From positions 225,694 to 289,693 of the forward strand of contig JACAAZ010000002.1 of assembly GCA_013376995.1 (NCBI GenBank): DNA of 64,000 nucleotides, in the 5' to 3' direction. This document shows, piece by piece, positions 27,293 through 35,192 of this stretch. The stretch comes from Bacteroidota bacterium. GTDB taxonomy: Bacteria > Bacteroidota > Bacteroidia > Bacteroidales > UBA4417. Under the pieces are notes generated by a model. It was not told where the DNA came from. It made no database searches and was given only the letters and a program-made list of their open reading frames with translations. The position numbers and the translations under genes are program-made. Within the stretch, counting starts at the first letter, position 1; each line of letters starts with the position of its first letter.

Positions 27293-27901
27293 ATGACAAA
27301 CTCGTTGGGAAACACAGAGTTGCTCATATTGGAAGCTGCCCGTAAAGTGTTTATACACAAGGGGTACGCAGGTGCCAGGATGCAGGAAATTGCTGATGAG
27401 GCCGGCATCAACAAGGCTTTGCTGCATTATTATTTCCGGGGGAAGGATCAATTGTTCGATGCTGTTTTTACACAGGCTATTGCCAGTTTTTTACCCATGA
27501 TCCAGCAAGTATTGATAGCTGAACTGCCATTGAAGGAAAAGATCAGCCTTTTCGTTAATACCTATGTTGACACCTTGATTTTAAACCCTCATATTCCTGC
27601 CTTTGTTATTCACGAATTAAATACTGATCCCGGCAGGTTTATCGAAAAGTTAAAGAATAACGGTATAAACCCGGACATTATCCTGGGTCAGATCAAAAAA
27701 GAAGCAGCCGATGGAAATATCAGGGAGATTAATGGAGAGCATTTCCTGATCAACCTGCTTGGTATGTGCCTTTTCCCATTTATGGCGAGGACTGTTGTAC
27801 AGGGGCTCCTTCGCATGGACAACGAGCAATACAACATCTTCCTGGAAGAAAGGAAGAAAGAAATCGTACAGTTTATTATGTGTTCAATTGATAAAACATG
27901 A
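27293..27901 (+). CDS. TetR/AcrR-family repressor of the efflux operon
   Basis: 202 residues from the ATG at 27293; a frame beginning at the TTG 27221 would run through the promoter and is rejected. The N-terminal helix-turn-helix (LILEAARKVFIHKGYAGARMQEIADEAGINKALLHYYF, about 10-48) is the standard TetR DNA-binding domain; the C-terminal half is the ligand/dimer domain. Its stop overlaps the TolC start (ATGA, 27898-27901), so the regulator is in the operon it likely represses. E. coli has a comparable arrangement, TetR-type CecR controlling ybhGFSR. Confidence 0.9.
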   Translation: MTNSLGNTELLILEAARKVFIHKGYAGARMQEIADEAGINKALLHYYFRGKDQLFDAVFTQAIASFLPMIQQVLIAELPLKEKISLFVNTYVDTLILNPHIPAFVIHELNTDPGRFIEKLKNNGINPDIILGQIKKEAADGNIREINGEHFLINLLGMCLFPFMARTVVQGLLRMDNEQYNIFLEERKKEIVQFIMCSIDKT

Positions 27902-29166
27902 AGAAGATCGCAATCCTTCTGCTCTCCATGATCTGTTTCGAGGGGGTCAGGGCCCAGGAAACATCATTCACGCTCGAACAATGCTACCAACTGGCAGTAA
28001 AGAGCCATCCTTTATCAGCCCAAAACAGCCTGTTGGAAAAGTCAAGCCAGATTCAGCAGAGAATTTTAGATGAGAACAACTTACCCACTCTTAACCTTAA
28101 TGGGCAGGCTACTTATCAAAGTGCCGTTACTGAATTGCCCATTAAAATACCTGGTGTTTCATCACCCAATATCCCCAAAGATCAGTATAAGGTTACCCTT
28201 GATGCAAGCCAGGTGATCTATGGAGGGGGTACTACAATGAACCAGAAGTTGTTGGAGGAAAATAACCTGGCAATCAGCAAGCAAAATACGGAATCGGATT
28301 TATACAGAATCAAGGAACGCATTAACCAAATCTATTTCAACATTCTGCTCTCCAATTCTACACTTGATATTCTTCGAAATAACAGGGAAGACCTGGAATC
28401 ACGATTACTCAAGATCGAATCAGGTGTTAAGAATGGGATTATCCTTCCTGTGAATTTGTCAGTCTTGAAGTCAGAGATCATTAAAATTGAACAAAAACGA
28501 ATTGAAACCCAGGCCCAGAAATCCTCCCTTATGGCAACACTGGGAGTGCTGATAAACCAGGAGATCCCGGCAACAGCCACTTTCACAGAGCCAGCCATCG
28601 TCTATGAATCCGGTCCTTACACTAACCTCCGGCCAGAATACAAGCTTTTCGATCTCCAGACTAAGAAAGTGGATGCAATGAAAAGCCTGACCGGGACAAA
28701 AAGGAATCCAAGGCTCTTCGCATTTGGAAATCTAGGATACGGCCGTCCGGGGCTAAATATGTTCAAGGAAGATGCCGACCTGTTTTATATTGTCGGGGCC
28801 AAAATGACATGGAATTTCTGGAACTGGCATCAAACCAGCCAGGAAATCGAAATACTGGATCTGAATAAGCAAATAATTGAGAACCAGAAGAAATCCTTTG
28901 ATTTAAATACCCGGGCAAGCATACAGCAATTTGTTTCAGATATTTCCAAAACTACGCAGTTGCTTGCCAGCGACGATGAATTGATTGCATTGCGAAAGGA
29001 GATATCAGCAAATGCTGCTTCACAATTGGAAAACGGGGTCATCACAGCCACGGAATACCTGAATGAATACAATGCTGAAATTCAAGCCCGGATGACCAGG
29101 AGTCTACATGAGATTCAATTGTTACAAGCCAAGGCCGGGTATCAGTCTGCAACAGGTAACCTGTAA
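27898..29166 (+). CDS. TolC-family outer membrane efflux protein
   Basis: 422 residues with a signal peptide (about 1-19, ending VRAQ). The mature chain has the two long alpha-hairpin repeats of the OEP/TolC family and starts with the usual FTLEQCYQLAVKSHP segment. It would form the outer-membrane duct of a tripartite exporter with the HlyD protein and ABC permeases downstream. Overlaps tetR by 4 bases; hlyD follows after 33 bp. Confidence 0.9.
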   Translation: MKKIAILLLSMICFEGVRAQETSFTLEQCYQLAVKSHPLSAQNSLLEKSSQIQQRILDENNLPTLNLNGQATYQSAVTELPIKIPGVSSPNIPKDQYKVTLDASQVIYGGGTTMNQKLLEENNLAISKQNTESDLYRIKERINQIYFNILLSNSTLDILRNNREDLESRLLKIESGVKNGIILPVNLSVLKSEIIKIEQKRIETQAQKSSLMATLGVLINQEIPATATFTEPAIVYESGPYTNLRPEYKLFDLQTKKVDAMKSLTGTKRNPRLFAFGNLGYGRPGLNMFKEDADLFYIVGAKMTWNFWNWHQTSQEIEILDLNKQIIENQKKSFDLNTRASIQQFVSDISKTTQLLASDDELIALRKEISANAASQLENGVITATEYLNEYNAEIQARMTRSLHEIQLLQAKAGYQSATGNL

Positions 29167-29199
29167 ATCTTTTCCAAAACAACATCAAATCTTTACAAT

Positions 29200-30078
29200 A
29201 TGAGAACATTAATTTTTTTCGTGCTGGTTTTTATCCTGGCTTCCTGTAGCAGGAATGACAAATTGTCGGATGCCTATGGAAATTTTGAAGCTGTAACTGT
29301 AAGTGTTTCAGCAGAGACCAGTGGGAAAATTCTTTCCCTGAATTTGGAAGAAGGGCAGGAATTACAAGCCGGGCAAATAATAGGCCTGGTTGATACTACT
29401 GACCTGCTGCTTAAGAAACTACAGTTGCAATCGCAGAAAAAAGCAGTTGCAACTCGTATGGCTGGTGTTGAAAGCCAGATAGCTGTTCAGCAGCAGCAAA
29501 AGACCAATCTTATTGTTGAAAAGGAACGGCTGACCCGGTTATTGAAAGATAAAGCAGCTACTCCGAAGCAACTTGACGATGTGAATGGAGCAATTGACCT
29601 CGTTGACCGGCAGGTGGCTTCCATTAAAACCCAGAATGCCGGAATCATAGATGAGCAGGAAGTTATAGAAAGGCAGGTTGCACAAGTGAATGAGACGTTG
29701 AAGAAATCGCACATTGTCAATCCTGTGTCAGGTACTGTACTCGTAAAATATGCCGAAGCCGGGGAAATAACGACCCCTGGAAAAACGCTATACAAAATCG
29801 CCAACTTGTCTGAACTCGAACTTAAGGTATATGTCTCTGGCGTGCAATTACCCGGAGTTAAGATCGGGCAGAAAGCTGAAGTATTGATTGACAACGATAA
29901 GCAGACTAACAGGAAACTGGAAGGAACTGTAAGCTGGATATCCCAGAAGGCAGAATTTACCCCAAAAATCATTCAAACCAAGGAAGAGCGGGTTAACCTG
30001 GTGTATGCGGTTAAGGTCAGAGTTCCCAATGACGGAAGCCTCAAGATCGCCATGCCTGGAGAAGTGAACTTCAAATAA
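29200..30078 (+). CDS. HlyD-family periplasmic adaptor
   Basis: 292 residues. The N-terminus is a lipoprotein signal (VFILASCSRN, Cys near residue 16). A biotinyl-lipoyl barrel half (about 30-65, SAETSGKILSLNLEEGQEL) is split by a long coiled-coil hairpin (about 70-165) from its second half (SHIVNPVSGTVLVKYAEAGE), then a beta-barrel domain. The layout matches the YbhG-like membrane fusion proteins that link ABC-2 exporters to TolC. A 152-bp gap separates it from the DUF2147 gene. Confidence 0.9.
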   Translation: MRTLIFFVLVFILASCSRNDKLSDAYGNFEAVTVSVSAETSGKILSLNLEEGQELQAGQIIGLVDTTDLLLKKLQLQSQKKAVATRMAGVESQIAVQQQQKTNLIVEKERLTRLLKDKAATPKQLDDVNGAIDLVDRQVASIKTQNAGIIDEQEVIERQVAQVNETLKKSHIVNPVSGTVLVKYAEAGEITTPGKTLYKIANLSELELKVYVSGVQLPGVKIGQKAEVLIDNDKQTNRKLEGTVSWISQKAEFTPKIIQTKEERVNLVYAVKVRVPNDGSLKIAMPGEVNFK

Positions 30079-30230
30079 AAATCCTGGTTAAACGGAACTA
30101 ATAACAGAGTTAAAACGCACAACCATAATGTCTTATACATAAATCATTATTGTATTCCGGGCTTTCAATCCTTTAAAAAATGGAAATATGCAGGATTATT
30201 TGTAAGATTGTATAAACAAAACTCGATACT

Positions 30231-30713
30231 ATGAAATACATGACAATTGCAATCGTGATGCTGGCAGCTGCTATGTTCCCCGCCAGAAGCCATGCCCAGG
30301 TTACTGCTGATAAAATCATTGGATATTACCTGACCTTTGATGATGAGACCGGTGCCGAGAAATCGCAGATACAGATCTACAAGGCTACAAACGGGAAATA
30401 CTATGGAAAAATCGTCTGGCTGAAAGAACCCAATAAGAATGGTAAACCCAAAATTGACGACAAAAACCCGGATGCAAAACTGCAGGGTCGCCCTATTATG
30501 GGGCTTCTCCTCCTAAAGGATTTTACGTTCAATAAGGATGATAATGAGTGGAGTGATGGAACAATATACAATCCCACCAGTGGAAAAACCTATAACTGCT
30601 ATATGAACTTTGAAACGGCTACCCGTCTTAAAATAAGAGGGTATATTGGCGCTTCATGGATGGGATTAGGCAAAACCGCTTACTGGACCAAGGAAACCAA
30701 CCCAAGAAAATAA
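30231..30713 (+). CDS. DUF2147 secreted protein
   Basis: 160 residues with a signal peptide (about 1-22, SHAQ). The mature part matches the DUF2147 family: a GYYL/W-TFDDETG opening, IQIYKATNGKYYGKIVWL, and a closing LKIRGYIGASWMGLGKTAYWTK. Family function is unknown; lipocalin-like ligand binding is often guessed. Its place within an efflux operon is unusual, 21 bp before the first ABC ATPase. Confidence 0.85.
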   Translation: MKYMTIAIVMLAAAMFPARSHAQVTADKIIGYYLTFDDETGAEKSQIQIYKATNGKYYGKIVWLKEPNKNGKPKIDDKNPDAKLQGRPIMGLLLLKDFTFNKDDNEWSDGTIYNPTSGKTYNCYMNFETATRLKIRGYIGASWMGLGKTAYWTKETNPRK

Positions 30714-30734
30714 TCCAAAGGAACTGCTGATATC

Positions 30735-31640
30735 ATGCCTGCCTCTGTTATTGTTGAGAACATCAGCAAAAAATTCGGCGAAACAATTGCCCTTGATTCT
30801 ATTTCTTTCGAAGTGAATGCAGGTGAACTCTTTGGTTTTATAGGGCCGGATGGAGCGGGCAAGACAACATTATTCAGAATACTGACCACCCTGTTGCTTC
30901 CAGGTTCCGGCCTGGTGGCCATCGAAGGAATGGACATTGTGAAGGATTTCAGGAAGATCAGGGATATAATGGGGTATATGCCAGGGCGATTTTCACTTTA
31001 CCAGGACCTGACCGTTGAAGAGAATCTCCGGTTCTTTGCCGGCATTTTCAAAACCACGCCAGAGGCCAATTACGATTTGGTAAAGGATATTTACAGCCAG
31101 ATTGAACCTTTCAAGAAAAGAAGGGCCGGTAAACTCTCCGGTGGGATGAAACAAAAGCTGGCATTATCCTGCGCCCTTATTCACCGGCCCAAAGTGCTGA
31201 TTTTGGATGAACCTACTACGGGAGTGGATGCCGTTTCCAGGAAAGAGTTTTGGGAAATGCTCAACCGGTTGAAGAAAACCGGTATTTCTATACTTGTGTC
31301 AACTCCCTATATGGATGAGGCCAGCCTCTGTGACCGTGTAGCGCTTATCCAGGCGGGCAAATTGCTCAGTATTGACACTCCGGAAGCAATCATCTCAAAA
31401 TTCAGCAATCCACTTTGGGCTGTCCATTCAAGAGACCTGTACTCTTTGCTGGGCGATTTGAGGCAATTTGAGGCTACCAGGACGGCCTTTCTCTTTGGGC
31501 AGCACATTCACCTTACTGTAAAGGGTGCATTGTCCCAGGGCGACCTAAAGCTTTATCTGGAGTCGAAAGGGCATAGTGAGGTTGAAATAAAACAGATAGC
31601 TCCATCGATAGAGGATTGTTTTATGGAACTTATGGTATGA
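30735..31640 (+). CDS. ABC exporter ATPase subunit 1 (signature intact, Q- and H-loops lost)
   Basis: 301 residues. Walker A GPDGAGKTT (37-45), signature LSGGM (134-138) and Walker B VLILDE (154-159) are intact. The Q-loop Gln is Gly84 (GYMPGRF) and the switch His is Pro191 (STPYMDEA), so its own ATP site should be weak. It is the counterpart of the N-terminal half of E. coli YbhF, where both ATPase halves are fused. It should pair with the next gene. Confidence 0.92.
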   Translation: MPASVIVENISKKFGETIALDSISFEVNAGELFGFIGPDGAGKTTLFRILTTLLLPGSGLVAIEGMDIVKDFRKIRDIMGYMPGRFSLYQDLTVEENLRFFAGIFKTTPEANYDLVKDIYSQIEPFKKRRAGKLSGGMKQKLALSCALIHRPKVLILDEPTTGVDAVSRKEFWEMLNRLKKTGISILVSTPYMDEASLCDRVALIQAGKLLSIDTPEAIISKFSNPLWAVHSRDLYSLLGDLRQFEATRTAFLFGQHIHLTVKGALSQGDLKLYLESKGHSEVEIKQIAPSIEDCFMELMV

Positions 31641-31683
31641 AATACAATTTTTAAAACTGGGAACTCTTTTAAATACAAACACG

Positions 31684-32415
31684 TTGGAAATTAATCAACC
31701 GATCATTGTAGCCGAGAATCTTGTTAAGCGGTTCGGAAGTTTCGTGGCGAATGATCACCTAACATTCACAGTTGGGAAAGGTGAGATATTTGGTTTCCTC
31801 GGAGCGAATGGTGCCGGCAAAACTACCGCAATGAGGATATTGTGCGGGCTTTCTTCTCCAACTTCCGGAAAAGTTACGGTTGCTGGTTTTAATGTTTATA
31901 CCCAGACTGAAAAGATCAAACGAAATATTGGATACATGAGCCAGAAATTCTCCCTTTACGACGACCTGACTGTTTGGGAGAATTTCCAGTTCTATGGCGG
32001 AATCTATGGACTTTCAGCTAAGAAGATACAGGAAAGAACTGATGAATTGCTTGGCAGGCTTGGACTTCAGGAAGAAAAAAACAGGATTCTGAAAGATATC
32101 CCTCTCGGATGGAAACAGAAACTGGCCTTTTCAGTAGCGGTAATCCATCATCCGTCTATCGTTTTCCTTGATGAACCGACAGGCGGAGTGGATCCTATTA
32201 CCCGCAGGCAATTCTGGGAAATGATATACGAAACGGCAAGGGAAGGGATAACCGTTTTTGTAACAACCCATTACATGGATGAAGCCGAGTATTGCCAAAG
32301 GGTTAGTATTATGGTAGATGGGAAAATAGTGGCATTGGACACCCCGGCAAAACTTAAGCAGACTTACCTGGCGACGTCGATGGAGGAGGTGTTTTTGAAA
32401 CTGGCCAGGGGGTAG
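31684..32415 (+). CDS. ABC exporter ATPase subunit 2 (signature degenerate)
   Basis: 243 residues from a TTG start at 31684. Walker A GANGAGKTT (40-48), Q-loop Gln87, Walker B (IVFLDE, 159-164) and switch His196 (TTHYMDEA) are intact, but the signature reads IPLGW (139-143) instead of LSGGM. Together with subunit 1, all defects fall in one composite site while the other is complete. It probably powers the two permeases beyond the repeat block. Stop is followed at once by a G-rich repeat. Confidence 0.92.
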   Translation: MEINQPIIVAENLVKRFGSFVANDHLTFTVGKGEIFGFLGANGAGKTTAMRILCGLSSPTSGKVTVAGFNVYTQTEKIKRNIGYMSQKFSLYDDLTVWENFQFYGGIYGLSAKKIQERTDELLGRLGLQEEKNRILKDIPLGWKQKLAFSVAVIHHPSIVFLDEPTGGVDPITRRQFWEMIYETAREGITVFVTTHYMDEAEYCQRVSIMVDGKIVALDTPAKLKQTYLATSMEEVFLKLARG

Positions 32416-32457
32416 TGGGGATGGCGGGACAGGGAGATGGGGAGACAAGGGGAAGGG
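32416..32457 (+). repeat. G-rich stop-adjacent repeat, copy B
   Basis: The sequence starts directly after the ABC ATPase stop and includes GGGACAGGGAGATGGGGAG then ACAAGGGGAAGGGG. The core GATGGGGAGAC is shared with copy A. Four G tracts with loops of 3, 4 and 6 bases (32426-32452) fit a canonical G-quadruplex pattern on the mRNA strand. It passes straight into the 11-bp array. Confidence 0.65.
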
Positions 32458-32523
32458 GTCATTCAGTGGTCAATCAATAGTCATTCAATGGTCAATCGGT
32501 AGTCATTCAATGGTCATTCAATA
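32458..32523 (+). repeat. Tandem array, six 11-bp units
   Basis: Six units of exactly 11 bases, GTCATTCAATG and variants (GTCATTCAGTG, GTCAATCAATA, GTCATTCAATG, GTCAATCGGTA, GTCATTCAATG, GTCATTCAATA), with no spacers. Period about one helical turn. Confidence 0.85.
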
Positions 32524-32554
32524 GGAATATAACAGATTAGCAAGACTGAATTTA

Positions 32555-32699
32555 ACGCCGAACCCTTCAAACGCCGAACCCCTTTAACCCTTCAAACGCC
32601 GAACCCTTTAACCCCTCAAACGCCGAACCCTTCAAACGCCGAACCCTTTAACCCTTCAAACGCCGACCCCTTCAAACGCCGAACCCTTTAACCCTTCAA
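32555..32699 (+). repeat. Tandem array, seven units of 16 or 24 bases
   Basis: Seven back-to-back units starting ACGCCGAACCC: short units ACGCCGAACCCTTCAA (16) and long units with an added TTTAACCC segment (24, one of 25), in the order S-L-L-S-L-S-L at starts 32555, 32571, 32596, 32620, 32636, 32660, 32676. It ends 27 bases before the first permease ATG. Confidence 0.85.
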
Positions 32700-32726
32700 A
32701 CCCCTATCCAATCCCCGCCCGTCATC

Positions 32727-33824
32727 ATGAAAGGCTTCATCATAAAAGAATTTTATCACATTTTCCGGGATATCCGTACGATGATTATACTGTTCGGGAT
32801 GCCGGTGGTGCAGGTTCTTTTATTTGGGTTCGCCATTTCAAATGAGATCAAGAATGCCCCGGTTGCAATCCTCGATCATTCAAACGATTATGTGACGCAG
32901 CAGATCACCAATAAGCTGCTTTCTTCAGGTTTCTTTGTCAGGGCAGATAACATCCGCGATGAGAGCCAGATCCACGAAGTTTTCCGGAAGGGAAAGGTAA
33001 AGGAGATCATTATTTTTGAAAGCAATTTTGCCCGGAATCTTGACAAGGATAAAGTGGCACATATTCATCTCATTGCCGATGCCTCTGATCCCAATACCGC
33101 AAACCTGATAGTTAATTACTCCAATGCAATCATCAACAATTACCAGCAGGAGTATTTCGCAGGAATGGCTTTGCCTGTTGAGGTTACCACTGAAACACAA
33201 ATGTTATACAACCCTGGACTTAAAAGCGTATTTATGTTTGTCCCGGGTATTATCACTATTTTGCTGATGCTCATTTCAGCCATGATGACTTCCATTTCCA
33301 TTGCCAGGGAAAAGGAAACGGGCACTATGGAGGTGCTTCTGGTATCGCCATTAAGGCCGCTGCAGATTGTTACAGGGAAGGTGATTCCTTACGTACTGCT
33401 TTCCTTCATCAATGCAGTTACGATATTGCTGATGAGTTATTTTATTTTCGGAATGCCTGTAAACGGAAGCCTTGTGCTACTGCTTGCTGAAAGTATCCTT
33501 TTTATAGTGATGGCCCTGTCGCTTGGGATTTTTATTTCAACAGTCAGCAACAGCCAGCAAATGGCGATGATGTTATCCATGTTTGCACTCATGCTTCCTA
33601 CCATCCTTCTGTCGGGTTTTATCTTTCCTATTGAGAATATGCCGCTGCCTTTGCAGATATTGAGCAGTATCATGCCCCCCCGTTGGTTTATCATCATCAT
33701 AAAGGCAATCATGCTAAAGGGCTTAGGGATTCAGTACATATGGAAGGAAACGCTCATACTGGTCGGGATGACATTATTCTTTATCGGGTTAAGTATCAAA
33801 AAATTCAAGATCAGGCTGGAATAA
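32727..33824 (+). CDS. ABC-2 exporter permease 1 (YbhS/R-like)
   Basis: 365 residues. One N-terminal membrane helix (about 22-40) is followed by a large periplasmic domain (about 45-170) and five C-terminal helices containing the family's EKETGTMEVLLVSPLRP coupling segment. This is the standard ABC-2 permease of drug or lipid exporters such as YbhS/YbhR. It is separated from the ATPase genes by 311 bp of repeats but should belong to the same machine. Confidence 0.92.
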   Translation: MKGFIIKEFYHIFRDIRTMIILFGMPVVQVLLFGFAISNEIKNAPVAILDHSNDYVTQQITNKLLSSGFFVRADNIRDESQIHEVFRKGKVKEIIIFESNFARNLDKDKVAHIHLIADASDPNTANLIVNYSNAIINNYQQEYFAGMALPVEVTTETQMLYNPGLKSVFMFVPGIITILLMLISAMMTSISIAREKETGTMEVLLVSPLRPLQIVTGKVIPYVLLSFINAVTILLMSYFIFGMPVNGSLVLLLAESILFIVMALSLGIFISTVSNSQQMAMMLSMFALMLPTILLSGFIFPIENMPLPLQILSSIMPPRWFIIIIKAIMLKGLGIQYIWKETLILVGMTLFFIGLSIKKFKIRLE

Positions 33825-33845
33825 ATAAAAGATAAGACCGCAAAT

Positions 33846-34958
33846 TTGAGAACCATACTCTACATATTGCAAAAGGAATTCCGGCAAATCTTCCGCAACA
33901 AGACCATGCTACCGGTAATCTTTGTCATTCCTATCGTTCAGTTGCTGATACTTGCATTTGCTGTTACTTTCGAGATCCGCAACATCAACCTCGTAATTGT
34001 CGACCAGGACCATTCCACCATGTCGCGGGAATTGATCTCCAAGTTCCGTGCTCCGAAATTCTATACTATAAAGGGTTATTCTCCCGATTATGATCTTGCC
34101 CTTGAATTGCTGAAATTGGGAAAAGCACACCAGGTTCTTGTAATACCTGATGGATTTGAAAAAGATGTTGTAAAAGATTCCAAGGCAGGTCTCCAACTGG
34201 TTACAAATGCAATAGACGGCAGTGCAGCGGCCATTATGAATGCTTATGGTATAAATATCATCATGGACTATAACCAGGACCTGGTAGTCAAAACGCTGGG
34301 TGGTGCCGAATTCAAACAGCCTTTGAATGTGAGTTATTCCTACTGGTTTAACCCGGATCTTAACTATACCACCTATATGGTTCCGGGAATCCTTGCCCTG
34401 CTGGTCACTATTATCGGCATGTTTCTTTCTTCCATGAATGTTGTGCGGGAGAAGGAGATAGGAACTATTGAACAGATTAATGTTTCTCCCATAAAAAAAT
34501 ACCAGTTTGTAGCAGGCAAACTTCTGCCTTTCTGGTTCATTGCCTTGTTTGAGCTGGCTTTCGGACTTGCCCTTGCCAGGCTGATCTTCAATATTCCTAT
34601 CATAGGAAGTGTTTACCTGATTTTCGGAGTCGCAGCTGTGTATCTATTGGCTGTACTCGGCATTGGATTGTTCATTTCTACGCTAACTAATACCCAGCAG
34701 CAGGCTATGTTCCTTGCCTGGTTCTTTGCCGTGGTCTTTATAATGATGAGCGGGCTTTTCACCCCGGTTGAAAGTATGCCTGACTGGGCTCAACAGCTGA
34801 ATGTGATCAACCCGGTAGCCTATTTTATCCGGATGTTGAGAATGATCATGCTGAAGGGGTCACAATTTTCGGATATCAGCCGGCCTTTTTTCTCAATTGT
34901 TACCTATGCCATTGTTGCGTTAAGCCTTGCCGTGTGGAGGTACAGGAAGGTGGCGTGA
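33846..34958 (+). CDS. ABC-2 exporter permease 2 (YbhS/R-like)
   Basis: 370 residues from a TTG start at 33846 (MRTILYILQKEFRQIF). Same plan as permease 1: helix, periplasmic domain, then five helices with the EKEIGTIEQINVSPIKK coupling segment. The two permeases likely form a heterodimer with the two ATPases. 21 bp after permease 1. A G-rich repeat begins right after its TGA. Confidence 0.92.
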   Translation: MRTILYILQKEFRQIFRNKTMLPVIFVIPIVQLLILAFAVTFEIRNINLVIVDQDHSTMSRELISKFRAPKFYTIKGYSPDYDLALELLKLGKAHQVLVIPDGFEKDVVKDSKAGLQLVTNAIDGSAAAIMNAYGINIIMDYNQDLVVKTLGGAEFKQPLNVSYSYWFNPDLNYTTYMVPGILALLVTIIGMFLSSMNVVREKEIGTIEQINVSPIKKYQFVAGKLLPFWFIALFELAFGLALARLIFNIPIIGSVYLIFGVAAVYLLAVLGIGLFISTLTNTQQQAMFLAWFFAVVFIMMSGLFTPVESMPDWAQQLNVINPVAYFIRMLRMIMLKGSQFSDISRPFFSIVTYAIVALSLAVWRYRKVA

Positions 34959-35042
34959 TTTGGGACAAGGGGATGGGAAGATTCGGAGAAAGGGGGACAA
35001 GGAGAGGGGGAGATAAGGAGAGGGCTTGGGGAAGCTGGAAGT
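34959..35042 (+). repeat. G-rich stop-adjacent repeat, copy C
   Basis: Immediately after the permease stop: TTT, then GGGACAAGGGGATGGGAAG, then GGGGGACAAGGAG-type units, closing in GCTGGAAGT like copy A's GCTGGAACT. Unlike A and B, one G-loop is too long for a canonical quadruplex. Confidence 0.65.
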
Positions 35043-35121
35043 CCGTGTGATTCAGCTGTTATTTCAGCGTTATCCGCGTTCCAATTGAAGTTGTTTTAAG
35101 AAGCCGGAGGTTTATGAGATC

Positions 35122-35142
35122 CCTGTCTGCCAAACAGGCAGG
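35122..35142 (+). terminator. Terminator of the efflux operon
   Basis: An 8-bp stem (CCTGTCTG / CAGGCAGG, one G-U pair) with loop CCAAA is followed by TCTTTTCC on the plus strand. It lies between convergent genes and most likely ends the efflux operon. Confidence 0.55.
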
Positions 35143-35192
35143 TCTTTTCCATTTGAAATAGCTCCATGAAGGCATTATCTGAGGATATTTTC

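Noticed and set aside
32458-32699. Tandem arrays considered as CRISPR
   Set aside because: Units are contiguous with no unique spacers and too short; no cas genes nearby.
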